DNA of 64,000 nucleotides from Atrina japonica (Eukaryota > Mollusca > Bivalvia > Pterioida > Pinnidae), in NCBI GenBank assembly GCA_030159075.1, contig BROG01000266.1, positions 757,501 to 821,500 on the forward strand, read 5' to 3'. This document shows, piece by piece, positions 19,644 to 32,499 of the stretch. The notes under the pieces are model-generated. The model was not told the DNA's origin and did not search any database. It saw only the letters and a program-made list of their open reading frames with translations. Both the position numbers and the translations under genes were made by a program. The first letter of the stretch is position 1. Each line of letters opens with the position of its first letter.

Positions 19644-20994
19644 ACGTACTTAAATGGTGTAAAACGTTAAACAATTCGATTTAAAACCCAACAAGGGAAT
19701 GCAGTCGCTAGTTGTCCATATATTTTATTACATGTAGGGCTTACTTTGGAAAACTAAATGTTCTATATATTTACCTAATAGATCTATACTCCTATTTTGT
19801 AAAACACTGATATTATTTCTATGTATACACTTGATAACAGTGTCGGTGATGCCCGAGTTCAGGGAAACATTCTAAAAATAGATTCTGTGCGGTATGCCTG
19901 TATTCGGCGCTGATAAAGAAATCCATAAGGGCCAAGAACCAGATCAGGCTAACTGTAAATTGACCTACATGTAGTAGTCAATTCATTATATTTTATATCT
20001 AATAAAAAAAACACTGATCCAAGGGTCTATGGTAGTATACGGTCTTACTCTTACGGGTTACCAGTAGACAATGTGTAACACAAACAGTTAGGCCTATTCG
20101 ATCTCTCGACTCAGTCTCAAGGAAGCAATTTTACTGTAGATTATACTTGTCTTTAGTGAAAAGTTGTCAAGCAGATCTACGACAGAGAATTCCAAGAATG
20201 AAAGAAAACAGCATTGTAGCCTAGCGCTTTGCTTACAGTACTCAGTATTTTCCAGTTTGTATTGAAAATGTGATTGACGCAGTAATATGGAACCAGCGAT
20301 ATAAAGAGAAGAAACTACCCACTGTAGCTATTTATAACTATGCAACAGCAGTGGGGTTTCCTATTTTGTCAAGTGTACTTTGTTTCTTATATGTATGCTC
20401 CTCGACGAAAATAAATGAACGCTGTCTGTAGACCGTCAAAACAACTGGAAGTAGTATCTCCTTAGCAACGACGTAATATATGGACGTGTTGTTCATATGA
20501 AAAGTTGTTTGTTTATATTGAACGCAGTTTTGGACAAAATTTTCCTTTGGACACAAAATAGTTAATGAATATATACAACAGAGTGTGGAATATCTTTCTT
20601 GTCCAAGGCTGCGCTCATACTTCATTTTACCCCAAAATGCTCAAAAATAGTATAAAACAGATAAAATATTGAAAATATGCATATTTTAATGTCGATTTTA
20701 AGACACTTTCGAGACAAGGAAACTTTTGTTTTCCTTGTGTATGTAAAGTGCTAATCTTAAACTTCATAATGTGTACAACCATGAACTTTACAAGGATATT
20801 TTAATTTTCGTTTTATTGGTGGGTATATAGGCATCTCTATCATATATAGTCCTTTATACATGTATACCAATTTATTTATACTAAATTTACATCTCAATAA
20901 AATTTTCAATTTTAGGGTATTACTCCCAATTGTATACAATTAATTTAAGAATTTGTTCATGGATACACACTAATATTTGAAATGTTTTATACAG

Positions 20995-21104
20995 AGCCAG
21001 GTGCACTAGGGGTTGATATGGTTGAGTATGTCCTTGGAGGTTCTCCGACTGGTAAGGAGTTGGATGCAAGGCTGTTGAGGATGAAGGGCCATTCAGCACC
21101 ATAT
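20995..21104 (+). CDS. PUM: Pumilio coding exon 4
   Basis: ttttatacag|AGCC ... CCATAT|gtaagt, 110 nt, phase 1 to 0. Encodes the hallmark LGVDMVEYVLGGSP block found in PUM1/2 and insect Pumilio, followed by a basic stretch (LLRMKGH). The next intron contains a TTAA-type MITE (21358). Confidence 0.93.
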
Positions 21105-21357
21105 GTAAGTTTCAAGTTTTATATCATGTTGTAATTTGTTCTGTATGTCATCTCCATTTAAGGTCTTAGAATTTGTACCTCTGTTGGTATATAAATAATT
21201 AATTTTCAGTTATTTTGAAGTGTAAATGACCGGAAGAGGGGATAAGGTTGTAACACCCCATGGAATTTTGGGTCCTTTCTTGGTTAGGACATGTCACAAA
21301 TCTATACTTAATTTTTAGCCTACCTCATGTGGGGAGAGGGGGGGGGTTAAATTCAGG

Positions 21358-21447
21358 TTAATCAATTCACTCCTAAATCTATATTTGGACTGGTCAAAGT
21401 CATTGATTTACAGAAGAGTCCATTATTTTCAGGGGTTGATGATGTGA
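21358..21447 (+). mobile_element. TTAA-type MITE, copy 1
   Basis: Begins ttaatcaattcactccta and ends caggggttgatgatgt. It matches the complete copy at 22808-22898 but has lost the right TTAA. Confidence 0.65.
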
Positions 21448-21870
21448 AGTAAGCTTTGCATTCCTTGAGAGCTATTTTTAAAATGTAAAATTTCTGTGCA
21501 ATTCTGAAAAGAAAATTTAACCCTACAATGTGTTTTTATATACAGATTGTTGATTAAAAATAAATTAGACATATATAATCTAGACACTGTTTTGCGTTTA
21601 AACAAGTATTAATTGATTTTTGTCTTCAACAATTTTACTTGTCCGATCACAAAATGGGCTTGTCTTGGACAATCAGACCTGCATGATTGTTGAACCCTGG
21701 TTTTGAGATATATTATTGTAGATTCTTAATTTATCTGTCATCATTAAATCATTGTTAAGAACTTGAATCTTGGCAATTTGAAAATCATTTATTATTATTT
21801 GTGTATTCCTGTTTTCAAACCTGATCATTTGAATATGGTAAAAATGGCATTGTTTTCTCTTTATTTTTAG

Positions 21871-21885
21871 GTAAGAAAGTACAAG
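21871..21885 (+). CDS. PUM: Candidate 15-nt Pumilio microexon
   Basis: A strong acceptor (tctctttatttttag) is followed by 15 nt (gtaagaaagtacaag) and then a consensus donor gtaagt. It keeps phase 0 and would add VRKYK between the MVEYVL exon and the acidic exon 5. Vertebrate PUMs have a basic segment at this place. The splice sites are seen; use is inferred. Skipping keeps the frame, so it may be alternative. Confidence 0.55.
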
Positions 21886-22355
21886 GTAAGTGCTCATACA
21901 TCACACATCAGGCAGTATATTTTAAAATTCTCAGTCAGGAACTCTTTTATGATCTGTTTTGTAAGTCATGATGTAGTTTTTAACATTTTTTTAACTAGAC
22001 CACTGATATTTCTCCAGATTTAAGTAACGTTTGGTTTTTTATTGGGGGGGGGGGGTCTTGTTCCCTACAGGTGAAACCAGTGGACTTTTGGTTTTGTATC
22101 ACTATGTATCCAATCTTGTTAAAGTTTTGTTATTGCTAACCATTCACTTTATCGAAACTTCACAGGTAGATGGCATGTATTGATTCATCATTAATCATCA
22201 GTACTTTCAAGATACTTAAGTTATATTGTATTTTAAACTTTGCCTCGTGTGTGGGGATACCAGACATTTTGAAATGAAAAAAATTACTGGTCACCTGGAT
22301 CAGTGGATTAAGGAATTTCACTGGTCAAAGAAATTTTTTTACTGCTCTGTATATG

Positions 22356-22360
<5 letters not shown>

Positions 22361-22417
<57 letters not shown>

Positions 22418-22434
22418 CATACACACACACACAC
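22361..22434. repeat. TA/CA microsatellite
   Basis: About 25 TA units followed by short CATA and CA runs. The open frame across it is an artefact of the repeat. Confidence 0.95.
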
Positions 22435-22807
22435 AATTAAAATGAAATGGCAAATTACTGGTCATTTGGACCAGTTATCAGATAGATTTCACCGGTTTTT
22501 CTGGTAAGACCGGTGAATTTGAAAAAAAAACTCTGGGATACCACCAGGTAAAAGTGAAGTGTCACAAATATTGAACTTTGCACTGGACTTCCAATGCATT
22601 GAAGGTTCACTGATATGCATACTGAGACAGAAGATGTGGTTTGAAGTTTTGCCAGAACATATCAAGTCCTGAAGATCTAGGGAAGGATCAATTCCTTATA
22701 TCTGAGCATGGCAGGAGAAATCCACCTGCCCCATGTCAATAAAAGCTTGGTTGAGCCACTCTCTGCAGAAGTCTTGGGTCTGACCCACATAAAACACCAC
22801 TTTTCTC

Positions 22808-22898
22808 TTAACTCATTCACCCCTAAAGACACATTTAGACTGGTCTTGGTCATTGATTTACAGAAGAGTCTATTGTTTTTCAGGGGTTGATGAGTTAA
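22808..22898 (+). mobile_element. TTAA-type MITE, complete copy 2 (91 bp)
   Basis: TTAA at both ends (22808-22811 and 22895-22898). The near-inverted termini are ctcattcacccct and aggggttgatgag. The core reads gactggtcttggtcattgat. The TTAA target and short termini fit piggyBac-type mobilisation, which is inferred. Confidence 0.8.
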
Positions 22899-23247
22899 GA
22901 AGGAAATGTTTTCAGTTATGTGTTGTATAATCAAACATTCAGATTCATTGGCTTTGAGATGTATGTCCATCTACAAGAATATTAACTTCAAAGACTTTGC
23001 TACCTATCAAATGGATGCAGTTTAAATGGATGAGAATTTTACTTTAATTGGATGAATTTCTACTTTTTCAAAATTTTGCTGCAATGTTGAATCTTCATTT
23101 TCCCCCCATTGAACCCCAACAAATAGTTATTTTCTTCCTTTTCACTGTTATGGAATCGCAAATAAAACACTAAATGGACACAAGACCTCAGCCATCTTAC
23201 TGGCACTGCCTACAGCATATTAAACTCTGTTGTCTCTTTAAACACAG

Positions 23248-23408
23248 GCTCCGCAACAGGACATGGGTGTTGATGGACAGAGTGACAAGAAAAGCAAGAC
23301 TCCATCACCTTTTGAGGGTCATGATGGGGAACGTGTGGAAGATAAACAAGATCAAATGACCAGCAACGGTTTGATGCAGAATGGTTTAGAGGAGGATCCA
23401 TACCGATA
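23248..23408 (+). CDS. PUM: Pumilio coding exon 5
   Basis: tttaaacacag|GCT ... CCGATA|gtatgt, 161 nt, phase 0 to 2. Encodes an acidic, Lys-containing region (DKKSKTPSPFEGHDGE, NGLMQNGLEEDPYR). Read without splicing it would stop at the TAG made by ATA|G, so the donor position matters. Confidence 0.88.
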
Positions 23409-23423
23409 GTATGTATTTAACGG

Positions 23424-24370
23424 GGTTCCCACAGATCTTGAAAAGTACTTGAATAAAGTGTTAGTCCTTGAAAACTGCTAAAAAACTAAAATACCCTTGA
23501 AAAGTACTTGAATTTAATGCAAAATGCTTAATTTATTTCATAAGAGTGCTTGAATGCTTCTTGCCTGTTTTTATTTTGTCATTATGGTGGTAACACTACA
23601 GCAAAGAGTTCCAGGTGTCATATCCTTACATTGTAAACATGTCAGTGATTGTAAAACAATCTTTAAAATTGAAAGTGTGTGTGTTAAACTTTTTCCTGGA
23701 CCATTCCAACTTCAAAGACTGCCTCATGATTCTTATTAGTTGAAGGTCACATTCCAATGAACACAGCTTGAACTGTCCTGACAGAAGACTTCAACTTCAC
23801 AATGGGGTGCCAATATAAAGAAATGATTTGAAATCTTTACAGATTTTCATTGTGCAATTTTGGACACGGTATCTAAATAGTCATGCATCCCAATGCTGTT
23901 GTTACATGAAAGTCTGTTATATCTACATGTACATATTGAACACAGTGTCATAATTTATATATCGAAATCAGATCCACGGACACTTGTGTTGTTCATTAAT
24001 GGTGTCGAGATGAGTAAAATAATATATTTTTAATTCTGATTTGATTTTATGTATATGTACGCCTGATTTGTATCCTAGTACCCCTGTTTTAGCTACCCAT
24101 GAGGTACAAAAACCCCAATACTGAAAAAAAAGTGGGAACACTGCAAATGTATGGATACAATTTGAGTTCAGCATTTTGATGATGCTATACTGCTGATCTC
24201 TTTAGTGTGTAGTGAAACTCTAAGCAGTATTTTAGGACACCCATTGAAATGTGACAGAACTTTGCAGTCAGTTTTACTTTGTATTTGCTTCCAAGGTCTT
24301 GATAGCTTTAACATACCATTGAATGTCCTGGAAAAGTGCTTGAAAAATCTATTTTAGTGGCTGTATGAAC
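23424..24370. mobile_element. DNA-transposon remnant with GGTTC..ACAG and TTGAAAAGT ends
   Basis: The left end, ggggttcccacagatcttga, and right end, cttgaaaaatctattttagt followed by ggctgtatgaac, are rough inverted copies rich in CTTGAAAAGT words. A similar pair frames 45681-46495. No protein is seen. Confidence 0.5.
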
Positions 24371-24786
24371 TATGTATAAGCATTTGTTTAGATTCATTGG
24401 CTCTCTACAAAACTTTCAACTTGAAAGAACATTGTTACCTGTTGAATTGATTACCTAATTAATGGATACAAGTCTCAGGTGAACATAGAGGTTGATGTAA
24501 GAGTAAAATTTACCAGACTCTAGTGAATGGTTGTATCAGTTAAATCAATTCTGCATTCAGAATTCTCAATAATCATGGTTAAAGACATGCCCAGTGTTTA
24601 AGCTACACTACAGTTTTGCAGGATTTCTGCAAATTTAAATAGCCATCCTGCAAATAAGAGTAATTTGTGAGTACACAGTAATCAAATTTCGGGATTTATC
24701 CCTAGAAAAAGTTTTATTTTGCTTGTTTATCAGTGAGTCCTCAAGATTATTATTTTATTATTATTATTATTATTATTACTTTGCAG

Positions 24787-25057
24787 CAATCGTCATGGGA
24801 GTCGACAAAATTCCCCAAGCAATGACGAGATTAAAGTGAACCAGATGGATATGCAGAAACTACAGATGAACAGTATCGGAAAACCGGAAACAGAATTCAT
24901 GGACAACCAGCAAGGGAATTTCCAGCAACCTGGTTTCCACCTGGATCCACCTCCATTTGAACCTGTTGGTATAGATCCGGTTCAATTTGATTACAGTAAT
25001 CAATTGGGAATGCCGCCTTCCATGGACAGTCCGAACTTTAACATGGATTATTCTCAA
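24787..25057 (+). CDS. PUM: Pumilio coding exon 6
   Basis: actttgcag|CAATCG ... TCTCAA|gtaagt, 271 nt, phase 2 to 0. Encodes the segment ending in GIDPVQFDYSNQLG, aligned by eye with the LQFDYS region of PUM1/2. It has Met/Gln-rich stretches. The intron to 26405 shows no clear element. Confidence 0.93.
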
Positions 25058-26405
25058 GTAAGTTTACTGAGGGTAACAACCTGGAAATATTGTACAATTA
25101 AGCCTTGCATAGCCTGTTGTTTTCTGTTTGTCTGTTGAAATATTTTACTTTCTGTTAAATAACTTTTTCTCTTTATACAAATTTTACTCATTTGACATAC
25201 TGAGAATCGGGCTTTAAGTCTTCGTGAATGACCTCGCTTGGGGGCATCTTCAATATATCCTGGTTATTTATTTTTAGATTTGGCCTTTGGCAATATTATA
25301 TGTATTTTTGGAAACCTGTTCTGTAATTCTTTCTTTTTTGTCACCGACAAATATATTCAACAGGGAAGTATGTATCATTACTTGTTTGAATGAATAAGTG
25401 ACTATTTCTTTTTTTTTTATCACCGCTATATGGAAATAATGCCAGCTGATAATTCTGAAACCTGTAAATTTAAGTACCTCAGTATTTACCTGAAGTATTT
25501 ACTATCAGTGTAAGAGAGAAAGAAACTTGGACAGTGCACTTTTGATAAATAGTAGCAGTAGTCGTATTCTTTACATCAAACAAATTAAAGCTATTATAAC
25601 ACAAGCCAACCGACTTTATACACAGTGCCCAAGCGTGGGTATGTGTATGACACATTCCTGAATGTGGACTGTCACAGCGGGTGCTTTGATAATGATAGAC
25701 ATATTTCGCAATCCGCAACCCTACACTGAAATCAAAACACAAATATATTAATAAATCCTGACACTAAGGTAGACCAGACACGTGTTATACACGTCTCTGG
25801 GTAGATCTAGACTTTTTAATTCATGCACAATGGATCCAATCAATAATTATTTATAACAAAATCAGGATTTTCAGATTTTTATTTCCTTGCCATTTAACTT
25901 GACTTTTTAAAATTTGAAGCCCGACATTTTGATATAATTTGAGGAATAAAATGTGATATGGAATCTGTAAGCATGTACGTACATGGCGTATATGAAAAGA
26001 ACATTGTAGCCTATGTAACAAACAACAGAGGGCGCAGTGGTTTTTTTTGAGTGTTTGAAAAACAACATGGTCGCTTCCTATAGTTGTAATTTTCTCATTA
26101 TAAAACAGCTGTATCTTGGTTATTTCTTGTCAGAAAAACATAAAATTTTCGGAATAGATTCTGGGAATCATAATTATTTTAAACAAAACTTATCAAAATG
26201 GTGAACCATCCCTTTAAGAAAAGTAGTTTGTGGAATATCTGTATCCAACTGCAGTGCAGTAGTGTTGTAGTACAAAGGCTCGTTACATATGAAATTAATA
26301 TTCTGGTTAAATAAATTCAGTATTACATAAACACTCGTGTTAGTTCCTCTATGTATTGACGAATTAGGAAGTTTGGCAAGTAAAACTGTGATATTTCTTC
26401 TGCAG

Positions 26406-26487
26406 CAACAACTTTTGCAGCGACAGCAGCCTATAGCTGTTCTAACGCAGCAACAGTATGCTTTAGCAACACAACAGCAGCAACTGG
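26406..26487 (+). CDS. PUM: Pumilio coding exon 7, glutamine-rich
   Basis: tcttctgcag|CAACAA ... CAACTGG|gtaagt, 82 nt, phase 0 to 1. Encodes QQLLQRQQPIAVL then QQQYALATQQQQ, the conserved Q-rich repression-region start of PUM proteins. Confidence 0.93.
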
Positions 26488-26754
26488 GTAAGTTTGAGTC
26501 TGTACATTGTTATGTTTTTGTTCCCTGTTTGTATTTCGTATTATTTTATTATTCATTTGATGATATATGAACAATTCACACCAGATTTTGTAACGTTAAT
26601 TAGATACAATAATCTGAAATGTCTGTCATTGGAAATGACATTATTAAAGAGAAGGAAACTTCCTGCTGCCATTACAATTTGTTATAAGAAATGAAATAAT
26701 CTGTACAAATGCTTGAACTACAAAGTTCAAGCTTTGTTATATTCCAGTCCTTTC

Positions 26755-26876
26755 AATACTCTTCCTGGGTACATCGTAACCTGGTTCTCTCGTCCACCAT
26801 TAAAAACTGGCCGCCACCATATTATGACTAAAAAAAATCGTTGAGTGTGGCATAAAACAAAATTCAAATGTAAATC
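26755..26876 (+). mobile_element. SINE-B, copy 1 (3' part)
   Basis: Contains tcctgggtacatcgtaacct, ccaccattaaaaactggccg and gttgagtgtggcataaaaca. The tRNA head is missing. Confidence 0.8.
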
Positions 26877-28279
26877 AAAAGTAAATCTGGTTTGAATAGT
26901 TCTGTATTTTGTTGTAACTAAATGATCAGTTGTAATAATTTATTGCATTATTATTTATTATTGTAATGCAACATTAAATCGTTGTAATTCTTCTCTCTCT
27001 GTAAGAACTATAAAGTACTTTTGATTTCAATACGATTATGTTGTATCAAGTTATACATTAGCAGATAATGGACAAATAGGCATGATGTATTCTCACTCAC
27101 TAAGCCGCTTTTACCATTAACTGTACAGAATGTGTCGGATAACCCTAATCCTCACCCCCAGCATCAGCTCCAGGGATTGGTTTGTTGTGCAGTTTTGTGT
27201 GCCAATATTTCTCATTAAATTTCTTTTGACACTTATTTCTTGTCCAGGTTTACATATTTACATCTTAAATTATTGTATGGTTCATAGCTAAAAATTTGCA
27301 ACATTCAGAAATGTAATTTCCATTCTTATTTTCACCCAATTTTATTTTGTACCTTCAGTGTAAAAGAACAAATTCATGAATTGCTCTCAGATGCCAGCAT
27401 TATGTTAATTTTCACCAGGGAAAATTCACATATTGTCAGAAAATATCAATAAAATTCCTAATTACATTGTCATGGGCCGTCTTCTCAGAAGCATGAACAA
27501 ATTTTGATGGTTGAAGGTCAAGGTTCAAATCTGCCAGGTCAAACCTGGGACTCGGTATCAAAGATAGTGATCTCAACATAGAATGCTCCAAGTTAGAAAT
27601 AACAGGTCTCATATGACACAAGAACACCAGGGCCTAGGCTAGCTACATAAATCTTGAGAATTTACTCAAGTCTGAGAAGATTCTCAACTTTGCATGATTA
27701 GCCAATCATATAACAGGATTTGCTGTAGTTGCATAAACTTTTTACACTTGCGTAATTCTGAAGTTTTATGATGCTAGGTCCTATGTCACCTGTAGATGAT
27801 TAACCTGATTTGCATAGGGCAAGCACTGGAAAAATTTTCTTAATAGCCAGGTTAGCTTAAAGTTGACCAGAGAATAACTCTGTTTCACTACTGTAGGGTA
27901 AATTGCAATTAAACACAAGTTTCCCTATCTATTGTGATTTAGACACAAACAGGAATTTGTAACAGATTTCAGTGAAAAATTGCAAACAGCTTCCATTTAT
28001 TGGTGCATTTTTGAAGATAAGTGTTTTTTGGAAATGTTTTAGTTACATATTATCTTATGCTTTGCCTAAATTATATCCTCCCTTTCAGTAGTTTTTGAAA
28101 CAGGAGACAAGTTATTTTTTAAGAAGCCAGCAGAAAGGTCTAGCTGAACATTGTGTATATATAGAAATTAGATTTTTCTTCTGAATTAAAGAGGAAGTAA
28201 CCAACAAATTGTCTTTCATGAAAATAGCTGACAGAATCCAGCTGTCATAGAATCTGTGGTAATTGATACTGTACCATGT

Positions 28280-28552
28280 AGAGCCGGCCTGGCTCAGTCA
28301 GTAGCGCGCTCAACTCTGGATCGTGAGTTCGAGTCTCGCCGGCGGCATGTTGGTTTCTGGTCTTTTGGATGAGACATTAAAAACTGGAGGTCCCGTGTCA
28401 CAGTAGGTGTCGGCACGTTAAAGAACCCTCACTGCTCAATGGCCGTAAGTGCCAAGCATAGGCCAAAATTTGAAGCCCTTTTCTGGCATATGGTGACGTC
28501 TCCATATGAGTGAAATATTCTTGAGTGGGACTTTAAACAACAATAAACAAAA
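28280..28552 (+). mobile_element. SINE-A, copy 2, full length with 14-bp target duplication
   Basis: The head agagccggcctggctcagtc, the B-box gagttcgagtct, the body cacgttaaagaaccctcact and the tail aacaataaacaa are all present. ATACTGTACCATGT flanks it at 28266-28279 and 28553-28566. Confidence 0.94.
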
Positions 28553-30276
28553 ATACTGTACCATGTTGAAGAATATAAATGGATGTTAACACTTTCAGTC
28601 CCATAGACAATAATGGACCTGTCTAGTACAAGGTGTGGCATAAATACCTTTTGATTAAGACTAGGCAAATTAAAATGGAGTCACCCGAAAAATGTTGAAA
28701 AAGTTTTTACCTTTTTTTTTTTATACAATGAAGAAATAGATGGTAATGAGCACTATAAATGATTATCTAATTTTTAATGTCCGAAAAAAAAAATCAAAAA
28801 ATGTAACTCAAGTACCGTCTTCAGGACTGGGTCGGGGAATAGCAAACAAACATAGTTCTTAGAATGATCTAAGTCCGACTAGGACTGCACTACAGGTATA
28901 ACTTACTTCAGTGCAGTAAAAATAAAATCCAAAATATCTCGATGTGAGATGCTTTGTGTGCTGGTAAATGTCAGGTACAAATTAGAGTAACCAGTTGTCA
29001 GGACTTGCATGTTTTAACTGAGGTCAGTTACCTTTAGTCATTGCTTATCGGAGCATGGGAAAGACACTGATAATATGGGTGAGTTTCTTTGCATCAGACC
29101 TTGGTTTTTCCCCACCTTCATTGTCACCTTGGGTCCATTTTGTCAAGAAGTCGCAAGTCCTTAGTTATTTGATTGATAAAACTAGGACCGTTTTATCAAT
29201 GCTATCCCAATTTAAGTATCAAGGTATATTCTCATATTTTCAAATGAGATCTTAAAAGTTTATGAATACTTTTACTTTCTACAATTATTACTAAGGTAAA
29301 TAATTACACATACGTTACCCACTACCTCTGGGCAGTCATGAAGACTTGATCTGATTTGGTCATAGGTCAAAAGTTCTAATCGTAAAATTGTGGCAAGTCA
29401 TAAATGGTCCTAAGACCAAGTCAGAGACTTCGCACCTTATGTAAAAGGGCCCCTAGTGTTCATCTCTGTGTAAAGAAAACCCAGCTGCCTCCCTATTTTT
29501 GTTTTGAAATTTGTAAAGTGTGGCATAGAATGCCAAGAAAACATACAAACATCTGCTGTCTTGTCTACATCTGTAACTGTTAATGGTCAAAGCGCTTATA
29601 GTCAGAAGTCATTGTAACAAAGCATTGATTTTGTGTTAATACCGACATACAGCCATTGCTTTATTTTGGCCATAGTGCGGTCAATTTCATCTGTTACAGC
29701 ATGTTTATTTTCTTGGTATTTTCTTTGATATTAAATATTGTCTCTCGATTTTGTTATTTTTAAAAGCTAGCTGTTCTAAAGAATATTTATTTGAACATGA
29801 ACTCTTGTAAAAAAAACGCTTGCACAAAATTTGGGGTTTTCCTCCCGAAAAAAAAGAAACGACCTGAAATTAAAAAAAAATATATTTATATTTAGAAATG
29901 AGTTATAAAGAAATTTATTTCGTTCATATTCAAATAATCTTTGTCCTTCTATTTGAAAAAAAAGAACAAATTACACAAAATCATTTCTTTGTTTTAGATG
30001 TAAGAAAGAAGATTTTAGTGATGATAAATTGTTACATAGATTAAGTGAAGCAAACCACATTTCATAAATTAATGTTGTCAATATGAATATAATTTTATGT
30101 TAAGTTTTAATGTTTATTTCATAACCATAACTGTAAATTTAGTCATTCATGTTATTGCTTTTGACTATTTTTCTTTTAGAAGGACAAGTGAATGATGTCT
30201 TATTTTTGTGTTATTTTGAGCATGTACATATTTTTTGCATGGCTTACGGTGTGTTTGTATTGCTCTCTATATGTAG

Positions 30277-30354
30277 GCCTGACTCCCACAGCAATTACAC
30301 CGACCCCGTACGTCATCAGTCAGGACCCGTATACTGTCGGGATACCTATTGCAG
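30277..30354 (+). CDS. PUM: Pumilio coding exon 8
   Basis: tctatatgtag|GCCTG ... ATTGCAG|gtcaga, 78 nt, phase 1 to 1. Encodes TPTPYVISQDPYTVGIP, matching the conserved NPYII...DPYTAG segment. The preceding 3.8-kb intron contains SINE-B and SINE-A copies. The following 4.1-kb intron holds an R2 remnant (31150), a TA run (32428) and a TTAA MITE (33697). Confidence 0.92.
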
Positions 30355-31149
30355 GTCAGAACAAACAAAGTTTTGATATTGTGTGTGTGTGAATGGTCAT
30401 GTAGCGTAGAATGTGTCTGGTCAGAAGAACAGTTCTAATGGATATCAAAGGATTTTTCTAGCTTCATTTCACAATCTACCCCTAAACCAATTTATCGGTG
30501 TTGGTGTTTTCCTAAGCTGTTTTAGGGTCTGCTTACAAGACTCATTCACAATGCAAAATGGCTTGTAATATTTGTCCAGAATATGCAGATTTTCATAATA
30601 AATAAAAGAGTATTCTCAAACTAATGTCCTAAATTAAATTTTTCTGTCTAAGTTAAACTGTTGTATATTTTCATAATTTTTCAGACCCTGGACCAAAAAG
30701 CATTTAGTAGATAGAAAAATCCATGGGTGTTCATGAATTAAAAATAAAGGGGGCTAGGATATCGCCAGTAAATTCTCAAAGTTCTCTCGATGTTGATGTG
30801 ATAAAGTCAGAAGATATTGATTCAATCTTGTTTATTAACAATGGAACCTATGCTGAAAGACCCTGTTTTTTTGTGAGAACACATTATAAAAACCACTCAT
30901 AATTCTTTAAATGAAGCCTCAAATCAGTGGCAGAAGGAATGGTCTTTCAAGATGGTTTCTTCTGTATTTCCATTTTGACAATATATTTCTATATTTTTTG
31001 GTCTAGAACTTGTCATTATTGAGATGATGTTGAGTATTTATTCAAGTTTTTAGGAAGAGACTTTCAAGGTATCTTCTTTGGTTAATTAAAAATATCACAT
31101 TCCTATTTCAATTTAACAATTCAAATAAGGAAACGTAGGACATTGCAAT

Positions 31150-31290
31150 ATTTAAAGTTTGGATTGCGATACAAGTCATCTAAGGGTTGCTTACACTACA
31201 CTGATATATGCCCCGGGGGGTCATTTTATTTGCCAGCATAGAAATTTGTCGGGATTGGGGGCATCACAAACACAACTTGTTTCAAATAAA
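31150..31290 (+). mobile_element. R2, decayed copy 3
   Basis: Blocks aaagtttggattgcgataca, tatgccccggggggtc and gccagcatagaaatttgtcg in R2 order, with deletions. Confidence 0.6.
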
Positions 31291-32422
31291 AATTCAAGTA
31301 TATTCAAGCCAAACCCTATTTGTCCAGAAGGGGTTTGAAATGACAATGTTTTTACTGTAATTTTTTTTAATTACCTCATGATGATGTGAGAGGGTACAGA
31401 ATTAATCCACCCCCCACCCCTCGATATTGATGTTGTAAAATTTAGGCATTTATAGCATATATTTATGATGAGAAGCTGTTCACCTTTCGTTTATCCCTGC
31501 TTTTTCCAGTGAAAAGTTAAATTCAACTTGCTAGTTTTGCATTCAAATGTTAAGCTGTGAATCTTCTCAAAAATTTTATATTGAAGGAGAATTAAAAAAA
31601 AAAAACAAGAAATAATTTGGTTTTTGAAATGAGGAAAAATTCCAAACTGTCAGTTAAGAAAAATTCCACGACTAATAGATATTGAATAGAATAGTGGTTG
31701 TTAAGAACAGAGAGGGTTGTAAATCTCAAGCTACGGAAAATCCTTTGATACTTTTAACTATCTGTAACGATGTTAGTTAGTGGTTCTCATTAACCTCTGA
31801 CCCCAGCTATTCTAATGTGGTACAATTGGCAAATATTTGTAGGTGCAGCTTGTATGGTTTTGATGCTCCCGAAATTGATGGTCGGGGGAAGGTTTTATTT
31901 TCAGTCTGTCAACAACATTAATCTTTCTCGTGTAATTTTAGAACTAAGTAAAACTAATTATATTTTGTGACAAAATTTAGAATGTGGAATAATTTTTTAC
32001 ATTTATAAATGCCCCAAAAATAGATAAAAATCTAAATGAAAAATAAAATGCATCAGGGTTGATTGGAACCAACATTTTGTGCATGACAGCTCATTGTTCC
32101 TGTTTGAATTTGGCCATGCTTGGGGGCATTTGTTTTAATATCACCTCTTGAAGGTTTGAATTGTTACAACTACTTAATTCTCCCTGAGTTTTAATGACTT
32201 GCTACTGTGAAATGTAGTCTCCAATTAACATAAAAAAGCAAACTTGATTTTCACTATTTGATCTTTCAGCCATTGGGTTATTGATTGAAGCATCTAAACA
32301 TAATAACGTTTTACATTTTTATCTTTAAGTTTTCCTTGAAAAATATTCTAGACATTTTGGAATAAAGATGGAGATTGTTCACCATTTCCATAAAGCTAAA
32401 GCTTGCAGAGTAACTAATTAAG

Positions 32423-32427
<5 letters not shown>

Positions 32428-32494
<67 letters not shown>

Positions 32495-32499
32495 ATATA
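32428..32499. repeat. TA microsatellite
   Basis: About 35 TA units, followed by CATA units to 32520. Confidence 0.95.

Noticed and set aside
22226..22507. 93-residue open frame with a long YI repeat
   Set aside because: It is the translation of a TA microsatellite plus repeat DNA; no splice or codon evidence of a gene.
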